Assembly (NCBI GenBank): GCA_016748015.1 | Contig: JAAOMT010000480.1 | Span: forward strand, 311,356-375,355 | DNA from: Geosiphon pyriformis | Lineage: Eukaryota; Glomeromycota; Glomeromycetes; Archaeosporales; Geosiphonaceae | Direction of reading: 5' to 3' | DNA length: 64,000 nt | Part shown: positions 10,740-22,505 of the stretch, in pieces | Position numbering within the stretch: position 1 is the stretch's first letter | Layout: the number at the start of each line of letters is the position of its first letter | The notes under the pieces: generated by a model | Databases searched by the model: none | What the model saw: the letters and a program-made list of their open reading frames with translations, nothing else | Told to the model about the DNA's origin: nothing | Position numbers and translations under genes: made by a program

Positions 10740-11990
10740 AGAAATCCAAACCAATTATTTAGATTAGTACAAGAAAATGAAAAAAAAACAATTCTATACA
10801 ACATACATACAGATTTTTTTTCAGTACACTTAGAAAAAAATGGAACAATTCAAAGAACTCTTGAACATTATTTTTGGTCTTACATGCAAAAAAACATTCA
10901 ATAATATGTAAAATCCTGTAATAGTAGTCAAAGAAAAGAAGGAACTCACCCCACAAAACCTTTAAATCCAATCAAAGTTGAACAACCTTTTAACAGAGTT
11001 GAAATTGATTTAGTCAGACCATTACTTATCACAACTTAAGAAAATTAGTATATTGCAATTACAGTAGATTATCTTACCAAATAGCTTGAAGTTAGAGCTA
11101 TCTAAAGAGCAGATGCAAAATCAATAGCAAATTTCATTTATGAAGACATTATTTGTAGACATAGATGTTCAATTGAACTTTTATCTAATCAAGGAACACA
11201 TTTTGTAAACAACTTGATACAAAAAATTTGTAAACGATTTAATATCAAAAGATCTCTATTATTACCTTATTACTTCCAAACAAATAGATTTGTAGAATGT
11301 TTCAACAGAACATTGTGTGAATCTTTAGCCAAAGTCTCAACAGATTTTGAGCAGGAATGGGATATATTTATTCTATCAATGTTACTAGCCTACAGAATAC
11401 TAAAACAAGATACTATAAAACACACACCATTTAATCTTATTTATGGAAAAACAGCAAGATTACTAATTAATTTCACAGTGGAAACATATTTAGTGCAACC
11501 AATCAATGAAGAAAACTTTTAAGAAACACTTTAAAAAAAAGCCTATACTCTTTTTAGTACACTGAAAGGAAAAAGACAATTAGCAGCCACTCATATTGAA
11601 CACTCCTAAGCTCAACAAAAAGAAAAGCATGATAACAAATTGCCACCAGTTACCAATGAATTTAAAGTTAGAAATAAAGTTTTCTTACACAGAACTAAGG
11701 CTAAAAAGCAATAAAGTGAGAAATTTAAACATAAATGGGATAGACTATTCTATATTCACGAAATTTTAGACAATAGATTATACAAATTAAGAGTTGATGA
11801 CAAAGTATTAGCAAAAGTTGTACATAGAGATTAATTAAAACATTATCATTCCAAAAACAATCCTGAATCATTAATTCTACAAATTGGTACACATTTTTCT
11901 TTAATTAATCCTAAAGATATTTTCTGAAATTTAGAATCAATAATTATAATAGAACAATAACCAAACTTGAATATTTAACTTAACATTTTT
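10740..11990 (+). pseudogene. Integrase of element B
   Basis: The plus strand encodes an HHCC-type zinc region (HTDFFSVHLEKNGTIQRTLE then YVKSCNSSQR). The core follows with FNRVEIDLVRPL (first Asp), TVDYLTK, then LLSNQGTHFVNN, where the second catalytic Asp (usually SDxGxxF) is now Asn. FVECFNRTLCESLAK holds the Glu region near 11285-11330. The intact 102-codon stretch 11214-11522 is the last part of the core. Several stops upstream make it a pseudogene. DNA strand transfer would be its function if intact. Confidence 0.85.
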
Positions 11991-12381
11991 ACAATAACCT
12001 CTTTAAAAAATACACAAGACATAAAACAAAAATAGTAAATAATTACAAGAAACACTCAAATCCAAAAACAAATAAAAACTCTATACCCAAAAAATAATCT
12101 TCCTTATTTTTTTTTAAAATTTTATTAGTTAGTTATTTTTATCATGATTATTTTTCGAAATATTCAACAAATATCCCAAAAATTAATGTTAGCCTTGAAA
12201 ACACTTCCTGACTTATTCATAACAATTAATAGAAGTTAAATTAATTATATTTAGAAAAAAACTACAGTCTCAATAGTAAACAATTCACAAAATTATTACT
12301 CTTATAAAAAAAACACAAGAAGTTATTTTGAAATTCAGTTATCAGAACTTTTGAAGCAAGCTCTAAAAAAAAACCTTTTAT

Positions 12382-12675
12382 TTGCCCCTATTAATATTCT
12401 ACCAAATGTCACAATTTAACAAAAACTTCTACTATTTCTTAATGAACAGAACAATAAACATACTCTTATTTATAGATATTTTTATATTGGAAAAACACTT
12501 TATAAATGAAAACTGGAACTTGAAGCAACACACATCACTCCTAAAGCTATACAAAAACAAATTCACAATAAATTTAAGACAGCAGCTGGATCAACAAACA
12601 CTCACTACAAACTTAGAGCAGCATTTAGACTTTATAATCTATTTAACACTTGTGGAAACATCCTACAAAATCTAA
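12382..12675 (+). pseudogene. Unassigned ORF downstream of integrase in element B
   Basis: An open stretch of 97 codons lies between integrase and the 3' LTR. It is rich in Asn, Lys, Leu and Tyr with no motif I recognise; the translation (EKHFINENWNLKQHTSLLKL) looks like a decayed coding region rather than random AT sequence. It could be a C-terminal extension of pol or an extra gene of the element. Confidence 0.35.
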
Positions 12676-12815
12676 TACTTTTATTCAATAAAGATTTAAT
12701 ACATTAAAAAGCTTACAGAACTGAAATTTCAACAATTTTCAGACCAAATTACTTTAATTATCTTAGACCACTATCTTAATATTACAGATAGTGCTTGAAC
12801 TTTGATAAAGCTCAG

Positions 12816-12832
12816 TTTTAAGGAGAAGATTA
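12816..12832 (+). other. Polypurine tract of element B
   Basis: A purine-rich run AAGGAGAAGA lies directly before the LTR start TGTTATCA at 12833, the normal place for plus-strand priming. Confidence 0.6.
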
Positions 12833-13807
12833 TGTTATCAGTAGAATTTTAGCTATTAATTAACATAAAATTACTCTTATAATTCCTATTATTAATTAGC
12901 ATATATTATTATCATTTTGATTATTACTTATTATTTAATCAAATTATCAAATATTATTACTCAATTAATAACTCAATTTGTACTATAGAAATTAAAATAA
13001 TCAAATTACACAATACTCTGAACCATTTTATATAGTCAAAATTTGCCAAAATTAAAGAAAATTGGCCGAAATAATCAATAGTTTGTAGAAATAACTTGTA
13101 GTTCACCAAAATGTATCTTTAATTTACCAAAATTAGAGCAAAAAGAAAAGTGCAAGTTCAAAGACTAGTATTACAACAAGTTGTATAAAAGAAGAGCTTC
13201 TCTCTTTAAGAAAATATATTATCTTCTCATAGTATCTTATCATAGTATCTTACTTTAGATATCTTAATTAGAACAAATTATCTTTTACATATTTTAAATA
13301 AAAATTAAAGATTTGAAAAACCAAATCTTTTGATCATTACACTTGAAATTCTCTCAACACAACTAACATTTTAAAATTGATTAACTACCAATTTCAGTAA
13401 TCTGTTAGTAACTTCAGACCTGAATAGAAAACGTTTTTTTTAATACAATTCTATTTCTTTTACATTTCTTTTATTTTTCTTTCTTTTTTAATATAATTAT
13501 TAGAGTAGTCTATAGACAAGATTTTTGTAGAAGAGTTGACTTTCACAGCAAAGTAACTACACATTTTTAGTGAACTTTCAGATGAGCAATTTCTGGAAAA
13601 GAGTTGACATTTACTACAACATAACTACATAAAGTAACTGGCATGAAATTGGCTATTTTACTTATAAGTCTAGCAGTTCAAATTATAGAAGATAATTTGA
13701 AGATAAATTTAGTTATTAGAAGTTCAACTGCTTCCAGAAAACGTGAAATTAGCAACAGACAAACATTAACAATATTTAAGAAAAAAGACCAAAAACCTCC
13801 AGTAATA
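12833..13807 (+). repeat. 3' LTR of element B (family 2)
   Basis: It is 975 bp from TGTTATCAG to CAGTAATA and aligns along its full length with the solo LTR 4063-5045. The right flank is ATGT, then LINE RNase H sequence. It contains the same 20-bp period array at 13035-13134. Confidence 0.85.
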
Positions 13808-14975
13808 ATGTTCTGATTTTTGGAATTGGTGTTAGATTAAACAGCAGCACATTATAAATATTATTTGTGGTAAGAATTTGAATGTTAGCTGGCACAAAAT
13901 GAGGAGTTACTTGGGTGTTTTAGGTAACAAATACACTAACACACTTGTTAATACTGTATTTTTTTCTAATTGGTGTTTTTTTTCTTAATTAAAAGAATTT
14001 TATATTAAAACTAATAGTAGTATTGTTTTTGATAATTCTAGAAATTTTGTTTATGAGATTTTTTGGTCTGTTTATCATGCATGCTGGAAGGTTGGTTTTG
14101 GTTTTAAAGTTCTGATTAGTTGTTTGTTTTTAGATATTAATTGGCTTAATTCATTTTTGGTGTAACATTCCGACTTTTATATGACTATTGGTTTTACTAA
14201 TAGGCTTACTACTAGTGTTTGTACTTATAAAAGCTTTGCATCATCAGCTATTTGTTATTATTCAAAAGTACTTGTTATATAAGCACTATCTTAGTATAAC
14301 ATGTTTGTATTATGGTAATATTAAGGTCTTAAACCATGTTTTTTTTTGCACAATTGACAATTCTGTTTATTATTATTTGTTGAATGCTTATGTGAATGCT
14401 TGAAGAATGTTTTCTGGTTTTCTTTGTTCTTTTTTATGTGTGTCTTAGCTAATGTCTTTCTGTATTTTTAATGTTGTAATATATATGGCTTTTTGTAAGG
14501 ATTTTGTTTTTAATAGTTGGCATTAGAAAGCTGTTTTAGTTTTTGGTAATTTCAAAGTTGCAGGTTTAAAAATTGTGAGCTTTGTGCCTGATTTCTGTCT
14601 TGCTTTTAGAGAAAAAGTTTAGTTGATTTATGCTAAGTATTATGCCTTTATAGAAAAGAATAAGCTAATTCTACATAATAGTTCAGTTTTTGTTTTTATT
14701 TTTGGGCTGTTTGTGGTGCTTTTTGCTGATGTAATTAAATTGCTTGGTATTACTAAGACATTTGGTGTTAGTTTTGATTTGTATAAGTCTTACTTGTTTT
14801 TTTTGGGCATTAGAAACTTCGTTTCAGTTTATGTAGGTACATAGTGTTATTCTAATCAGTCTAAATGGCTGGTCATATATATAAAAAAGCATGATTTATA
14901 CCAAGTTTAGATTACTTATACAATGTATTATACTAGGCAGTATATAGATCTTACTCATTAAATAAATAAATAAAA
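13808..14975 (+). mobile_element. LINE copy 1: 3' terminal fragment
   Basis: It starts inside RNase H (GKNLNVSWHKMRSYLGVLGN on the plus strand near 13866-13930) and runs through the C-terminal CxxC region (LYYGNIKVLNHVFFC) to a TAAATAAATAAA-type tail near 14960. It matches LINE copies at 31990-33120 and 46390-47517. It is cut at its left by element B. Many stops are present. Confidence 0.8.
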
Positions 14976-15783
14976 ATTTATTAGTAAATATTAAGTACTT
15001 AAAATTTTGTTTTATTATTAATAATTTTTTTTATTTGTAATAAATAATACCAGTTACATAAAATATTATAATTATAAATTCTTAAAATTCGAGTTTTAAA
15101 TAAATAAATAATCTTATTATGTAAATAATTTTAATTATTAATTAGAAAAAAAAGTACATAAATTTTTAATTAAAAAAAAAATTTATTTTTGTTTTTATTA
15201 AAGTATTTAATAAAACAAATATTTAAAATATTAACATCTTTTATTTTGCCATTATTGTTTTTTTTACAATAATATATGTGAATTTTTTAATAATAAAAAA
15301 ATTGAAAAAATTATTTAAAACAATGAAATTATTAAGTAGATTTATATTTATTAATGTTTATAATTGCAAATAATTAAGTTATAATTTTTTTTAACAATTA
15401 TAATAATTGTAAATTATTGTAATTTATTTAATTTAAAATAATTTGCATTATTATAGCAGTTTAACCAAAAAATTGTAACTTTTAATATAAATATAATTAA
15501 ATAATAACATTTTTAACTATAAAAATAAGTAAAATTTTTTTAAGTAAAATTAAATAATATTTAACAACATTTTGTCAAGTTTTACAAAAATAAGCTTTAA
15601 AATAAATATTCAAATATTTCACATTTGTTTCTAATAAGTATTTGGATTATCTTTACATTACTTAATGTTTTCTAGTTGAAATACATGACTCTCAGTTTCA
15701 TGAAACTGGAAATTTAAGTAATCTGTAAAGAAAAAAGTAATTGATGAAGATGATTAGTGAACCTAAAAATAAATGTAAAATAC
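14976..15783. other. AT-rich spacer 3' of SPT20
   Basis: Very AT-rich, with homopolymer and TAAA/TTTA runs. The last 150 bp or so probably hold the 3' UTR of SPT20. I see no gene or RNA here. Confidence 0.6.
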
Positions 15784-18700
15784 TTAAGAACCCCATGGGG
15801 GTTGTTGATATTGATTTTGTTGCTGCCCCTGTTGGGAAGTAGCAGGTGGCTGTTGGAACTGAATACGATATTGAAACAGATTTGGTTGTCCTTCAGGGAA
15901 CTGGTTGAACTGTTCCGGCGGGATAAATTGTGGTTGTTGATGTATATATTGTAAGTGGCTCATATTCATTATATGGGCCGACGTTGCTGTTTGACCATTC
16001 GGAGCACCAGCAAGGTTACTCGGCCCTTGAGACATATTTTGGTAAAAAGGGTTATGTCCCTCTTGGGAAATGTTTGCTTGATTTGGGGGTAAAAAGGCTT
16101 GAGTTGGGAACTGAACCAAATTTCTTTGTGGGCCACGCACATATTGAGCTGGGATCATTGTTGGCCTACCAGCCGAAGTTTGTGCAGGGAGCATTCGTTG
16201 AGTTTGATTTAACCCACCATTGTTCATTGTAACAACCATCTGATTCCTTTGGGTCATTCCGCTGGAGATAATCACAGGGCGAGTAACTGTTGGTCCAGGT
16301 CGAATTTGCCCAGAATTTTCTCCGTTTCTGCCAGGCCTTTGGATAGCAAGATTAATTGAGTTATTGGGTGCCTGTCCGGCAATTTGCTGCTGCATGTTGA
16401 TCTGTGGAGACCTGAAGGTTGGATTTAATTGCGGGTATTGCCCAAGCTGGGGATTGTTTATGGGAATTGATTGTCGCACAGCAGTTGATTGTGCGCCTGT
16501 TCCCATGACTGGCCCAGGATTTGGCGTAGTAACAGGTCCAGCTTGCCCAGGAATAGATCGATTGAAAGGAAGTAATGGGGTTGTTGTAGATGCAGAGCTT
16601 GGGGTAGAAACCAGTTGACCAGAATTTATTTGAGTAATCGAACCAGGAACGACAGTAAATTGACCCAGTGATCCAACATTGGTAGGAGGCATTGGACTCA
16701 TTTGAACTTGAGTGGTAGAAGCCGAGACTATGGGAATTGGAGAATTTTGATGGCCCGCATTCGAGATTCGCGATACGCCATTAGAGACGGACGGAACTGA
16801 ATTAGATATTGGTCTATTAACATTTACAATTTGCTGTTGCATAATTGAAGGCGGTATCGTTGTTGGAAAGTGATTATTTTGGGAAACCGCATTGGTCACT
16901 GGCAAGTTGGATGCTAAGCGAGAGTGATTGACAGGTGAAGTGGGGGACAAGTTATTATTTATACTTGAGGGGCGTCGTGGAGCACCCGCCAAGGCTAAAG
17001 GTCGAACGCTGCGCATGCTTATGTCCATTTGGCCAGCAGTAATATAACTTTGTACAGTTTCTAAAGGTATAGATTTTGTCTGATTCCTTAGAGTATATTC
17101 ATATACTGGTTGTTTCAAATGATCAGGTTTTTCTTCATTATACATCTTCTCAACCAAACTCATTGGCTCCATGGGTACATCTGTTTTGGGAGGTGTTGTT
17201 TGGCGACCGATATCATCCGTGATCCTCTTAAGCGCTTCTGTGATCCCTCTCTCTTCGCTTCGATCACAATCATAATCCCAATCAAATTGGAGAATATTAT
17301 CCGAAAGATATAAGATTGTGAATGACTTGACAAATGATTTCCATGAGATTTCATCTTTAAATGCGTATCTTCAAAAGTCCAATATTCGATCTATCAGCTT
17401 GTGTCATTCAAAGAAAGAAATCTATAGAATAAACATGTGAAGCTATGAATCTTACTTCAGAGCTGCATCACTATCCTTTAAATCTGTAACAAATTTCTCC
17501 TCGTTCATAGTGAGGAAAAAAGTCTGAAGCTCTTGGCGATTAACAAAATCTGCTTCGCTGATTTTATGCAAAAAAACCTCGAAATTGTGGTTGTTCACAC
17601 GATAAACTGCCAGTATCGTATGATATCTCGTGATACTTGAAGCTATATTAATATATTTTTGATTAAAAATCGATGGTCAATCATATTTACAGACCTTTCG
17701 ATGAAACAAAAGGAAAAAGTTACAAAAACCTTCTGCTGTATTCATCGAATGCACAAATCTCATTCTCTTCAGCAAAGTTTTGCGTCCTATTTTAAAATCA
17801 TTTCAATGTCATTAATTATGGAGATTAATAATACACAAGAAGCGACATTAGGTTACCAGGCACATTTGATATCCGAGTCAATAGCTTTTCTTTTCCTTTG
17901 GAATCAGCAGGAGGAATGATAGTCCTCGGGCGCTTGTTTTTATCAAAATAGGAACCTTGTGTCCAACTTGGTTCAAAAGGACGGCCAGTTCGCTAAATAA
18001 AAATCAAGAGCAAAAAATATCAAGATATTAGTCAATGGATTTTTTCAAATATATAATTTCAAGTTACCGGATCCATCATCTTTAATAATTTATCATTATC
18101 AATAATTTTGAGTTTCTCCTCTTCTATTTCCGAAGAATTCAACTTTCTCTTTCTTTTTGGCGGTTCTTGCCGATGTATGAACACTGGTAGTTCATCGCTA
18201 TCAACAATCTTCTGCGGGACCAGACCAGGTAAAAAATGGGTAGGATTGAGATCCAACTTGGGATATATGGCTAGCTATTAAATAAATATGGATCAAGAAA
18301 TTCAAGTATCTTTTCAATTTGGGTCTATAATCGATCCTAAAAAAAGACAAACAAAAAAAAACCAAGATTCACAAGTAGTTTCGACTCAATTTCGATTGCC
18401 ATTTGTTGCGTCCATGTACCACCAGCATAGTGGTTCATGCGCAAAATATCATTCCAAAGAGTCGCACCACTTGGCCGTAAGGCGGTCCATCTGCCTGTAC
18501 AGTTTGGATTGGGATTGGTGCGATGATCTTGAAACACGCAAATAATATTTCCTATTATACAATTATGATATTACCGTAGTATGGTACACAATCGATATCA
18601 ATATAATGGAATTAAGTTGAAATTATTGTCGTTGAAAGAGCCTAAAAATCAGATCTAAAAATTTCGAAGGATATTTCCTTTAACAATTTCTGGAATACTT

Positions 18701-19462
18701 CTTTGTTGAAAGCTGCCTAATGTGTTCACATTTGGCTCAAAGGAATATGACCTACCATTATAATATTTGTACTTTGTGGGATCGAAATTAGTTGTACCAT
18801 CCTTTGATTAAAAAAGAATTAGAAAAAAGCTCGAGTATACTGAAAAAGTACCCAAATAATAGATAATAAAATTTTTGTTTAGGATAAGGCTACTTCCTAA
18901 GGAGTTGGGGAGAAAAGTTGGGAAGACTGAAAAATAGCTCTCAACTTACCGAGTTAGCAATGTCTACACGATTATCATAGACGTGAATATATAAAGAAAC
19001 GGTAAGCCCGATGTGATTTGGTGTTGGCTCTTTATTTTGTGCTGCTCCAACTACAGATTGCTGTTGTATTGTGATGGAAGTAAAGGCAGCTACGGGAGAG
19101 GTATTTGTTTCTGAAGACAACACTGTGGAATTTATAGAGGTCGTGAGTTGATTCAGAGGAGACGTAATTATATCAATTGGGGCATTAGATTGGTTACGCG
19201 AGGAAGTAGCCGAAGCAGACAGGCTACATGAAGCCGTGCCCTGAGTAATAGCCGCTAAAGATTGGCTTCGTGGGGCGATGCCCTGAGTTAAAGGCTTGGA
19301 ACCTTGATAACGTGGGACGTTAATCTGAGGTACAGGCGTAGTTTGATTGAAAGTGTCTGTGGACAAGTTCGAGAGTGTACTTGATTGATTGGAAGTATGC
19401 ACAGACGCGTTAACTTGATTCGAGGCCACGATTTGCTCGGTTGAAGACGAAGAGGCCATCAA
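15784..19462 (-). CDS. SPT20: Spt20-like SAGA complex subunit
   Basis: Spt20 holds the SAGA histone acetyltransferase complex together in the nucleus. Exons I can join with consistent phase: 18950-19462, 18756-18801, an unresolved part around 18552-18711, 18373-18551, 18068-18274, 17857-17992, 17730-17786, 17456-17642 and 15784-17368. The conserved Spt20 core is read as VFQDHR, then WTALRPSGATLWNDILRMNH, GGTWTQQMAIEIESKLL, spliced to LAIYPKLDLNPTHF, matching the family's (VEVxDHR)...LRPTxxTLW...LEAxILLATxPxLxLDP pattern. The N-terminus is Ser/Thr/Gln-rich; the last 460 residues are Gln/Asn/Pro-rich and low complexity, as often seen in this family. Total about 1000 residues. The start is ATG at 19462 or the adjacent one at 19459. 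The assignment is by remembered motifs. Confidence 0.8.
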
Positions 19463-19999
19463 TCAACACTTTTTACTACAGCAAAGGGATATATCAGAAT
19501 TTAACAGGGAAAGTGTTTTCTATAAAAGAACAAAGATTCAAAGAAGAGGAAATAAAGTTGCGTACGTTCTTAAAGTTAATAGTCGGAGATTTCAAGCGAT
19601 ATCTTTAAAGGTAAAGGAATTACAAACTGACTTCTGGCTTAATATTTTGAAGCTTTGACAAAAATCAAATTATCTGTTTATCTCTTCTTTTGAATTCATA
19701 ATATTCCAGCGTTGGTTTTTTAACAACAAAAACTTTTAAAGACAATTATCTTATTATTCTCTTATTATTATTTAAAATGCCAAAATTTAGTGTGATTACA
19801 ATATACGTGATTAATTTCAAAAATATGATAATGAAAATTTAAAATAGTAAATAATAAACAATTGTTATCAATTAAAGTTTAAATAAAAATAATGAACTAA
19901 AAAGATAAAACTTTTTTGCTTCTTAGTTTTATAACCAGAACAAAATAAATGATATTTTTAAATGCTTTAACTAAGTACTATCTACAATATTATTTTTAA
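19463..19999. other. Spacer upstream of SPT20
   Basis: GC falls away from the gene; 19463-19620 likely contains the SPT20 promoter and 5' UTR. I see no clear TATA or other coding sequence. From about 20000 a LINE 5' end begins. Confidence 0.5.
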
Positions 20000-22505
20000 A
20001 ATTAAAAAAAACTTCTTTCTTTTCTTTATCTTAAATTCCCAAAAAAGAGTTTATAATTTGTAAGAAGTTTTTTTTCTGTCTTATTAGTACTTTTCTCAAT
20101 ATTTCTCAAATACCAAACCCTTTTGTTGTCAAACTGGCTGCTATTATGAGTAATTTTGAAGTTAGAAAAAAGTTTGCTAGAGTTGTGATTTCAAGCTTTG
20201 TTAGTAAGAGCTTGGCTTAAAAGCAAATATTATTATTTAATAATATTAAACATTCTGGTAATAAAGTGAATTTAAGTTTTGGAATTTTAGAAAGAGTTGC
20301 TAGTCAATTTGCTGAAATAAATATGGATAATAATGCTAATAAAGAAAATAAGGCCCAATTAAACTTGAAAATAAATACATCTAAAGCCAAATAAGTCAAT
20401 ACTAATAATAAAATTGGTTTTTTAATTGGTTTCTTGAATTATAATATAGATAATAATAATAAGATCTCTCTTTCTTTTTACTTTTATGTTTTTTTGAATA
20501 AAAAATAAATTAACTTCAAGATAATAAAAAATTAGATTAAGATGACTATTAAAAAGTGGTTCACATTGGATATTAATTTTTTAGCTGTGAAAAAAAAATT
20601 GGCAATAATAAAAACTCAGTTAATTAAGAATATTTTTTTATTAGTTAATAGTTTTGGAGAGGACTATTACTTTTTTAAAATTTGAAAGAATTATTAGATT
20701 GACATTTAAATTAGAAAAGAATATGGAAAAAGCTATATTATTGGTCAAAGAAAAAGACATAGTAATAAACAATAATCTCAAAAAACAAGAAATTTATTCA
20801 AATTAGACTGTAGTAATAAAAAAAATTCTCATAGATATGCCAAAAAAATTGATTGTTGTAGCTTTCTTTAAGTTTGGTTAAATAGTGTTGATTTGATTAC
20901 AATTAATTAAACTATAACAGAAAACTATGGTGAAGTTTGCCAAATCAAATTAGACAAATTAGTTGGCAACAAAATAATTATTTTTAATCAGAAAAAATTT
21001 GGTACATATAGCTAAAACTATAAAAAATCATAAAACTTGGATGTTTAAGAATCAGTTTAAAGTGTTTTTGTTTACTTTGCCAATAAAAACAATTGTTCAT
21101 AATTTTGGTACTTTATTGAAGAAAACTGGTAGAAAAATCTGTATTATCAATTAATTATTTAAAACTAACAATAGGGTTTGTTGTGCTGTGATTGGTTTTG
21201 AGTCAAGAGAATATTTGGAGTCTGTTTTTTACATAAAACTTATTTTAAGTGGTGTTAAGCTCTTTTAAATTAAGATAAATTTGGTTTGGTACAGAAAATA
21301 TGAGTGTTTTAGATATTTATCTTTAAAATGTGACTCTTTGTTGTTGTTTGTTTTAGTCCAAGAAAAAATTTATAAGAGGTTTATCTCAAATCAGAATTGT
21401 TTTTAGCTTATTTGTCTTTATGTAAAAAAAAATGTGTCAATATCTCAATTTGCTGCTTTTGATAGCAAGTTCTAAGTGCAATTAGTTTCTCTAGTGACTG
21501 TTTATGCTAGTGTTTATTTCAGCTCCCTTTTCATGTTTTTTTTGTCTGGTGCCTCCCATTTAGATAATGTTTTTTTTGCTTTTGAAAAGATTTTTTTTGT
21601 AAATAATTAGTTGATTTCTTTGGAATGTTTCTTAGAATTGCTGGTTGATCAAATGTTAATGATTATATGCAAATTAAATAAGTTAAATTCAGTAATTTTG
21701 GTGTTTGTTTTGTTTTCACTTGTCTTAATAAACTTTTTAATCTCAAATTTGAATGTGGTTTTAAATGTAATTTTAAATGCTTCTTTGGTACTTTTTGTGT
21801 TTTTAGACTTGGATATGATTTTGGGTGCTTCACAAGATTTCTTTTTTTTATTCTACTAAAAGTGGCAAAGTTTTTAGGATTGAGTTTAAGCAGCTCTAAG
21901 ATCTTAATCACCAAAGTTAAAAGTCTAAAATTTAAGATAATTGCTCTTAAAGTGTTTGTTAATTTAATATTGACTAGATTGAATTAGTTATGTATTGGAT
22001 CAGACTTTTTACCTCTTTTTTCTTTTCAATGATTGATTTTATTTGGAAAATTGCTGCATGTAATATTAGAAAAATAAACAATTTGGCAAAACAAGAAGAC
22101 ATTATTTAATAATACAGAATTAAAAGTATTTTATATCTGTTGTTATAAAGATAAAGCTAAAAGGCAAAGTTTGCTCTTAAATAATAAGCAAATTTAATAG
22201 AGTTAGAGTTTTCACTTTTAGTGTTAATTACAATCATTTAAGGTTTGGTGTTATTATAATAATTAACAATAATATTATAAAGCATATATACAAAATCTTA
22301 AAGATAGTTGGTCAGTTTTGTTAATATGTTTATTGTTTAAAGATTGTTTTTTAATTTTTGTTTTGGATTTATACTGAATCCACTTTGAAAAAAAAATTGA
22401 ATTAATTATGCAAAATTAATTCAATAATAATTGAAGTTTTGAATAATAGCACTTTTATTCTTAGAAGAAACTTTAATAAAAATAAGTCTGGTTAAAAAGC
22501 ATTTT
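20000..22505 (+). mobile_element. LINE copy 2: 5' half, plus strand
   Basis: The 5' leader (CTTCTTT..., AAATTCCCAAAAAAGAGT) matches the leader of LINE copy 6 at 40780-40830. ORF1 follows: FTLDINFLAVKKKLAI near 20560 corresponds to FTLDIDLVAITGKSS in copy 6. A cysteine-poor remnant, then the endonuclease region ends with RRNFNKNK near 22465. The element stops abruptly near 22505, where an inverted LINE (copy 3) begins. It is extremely AT-shifted with many stops. Confidence 0.7.

Larger units (their letters stand above)
10511..13807 (+). mobile_element. 3' half of a second Ty3/gypsy element (element B)
   Basis: This plus-strand remnant begins at the edge of element A and holds an integrase, an unassigned downstream ORF, a polypurine tract and a family 2 LTR ending at 13807. 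Its 5' part is absent, presumably displaced to the left of the window by insertion of element A. Element B itself sits in a LINE whose 3' end resumes at 13808. Confidence 0.75.

Noticed and set aside
15930-16618. Plus-strand open frames opposite SPT20 (about 84-100 codons)
   Set aside because: Shadows of the Pro/Gln/Asn-rich SPT20 exon on the other strand; no own motifs.
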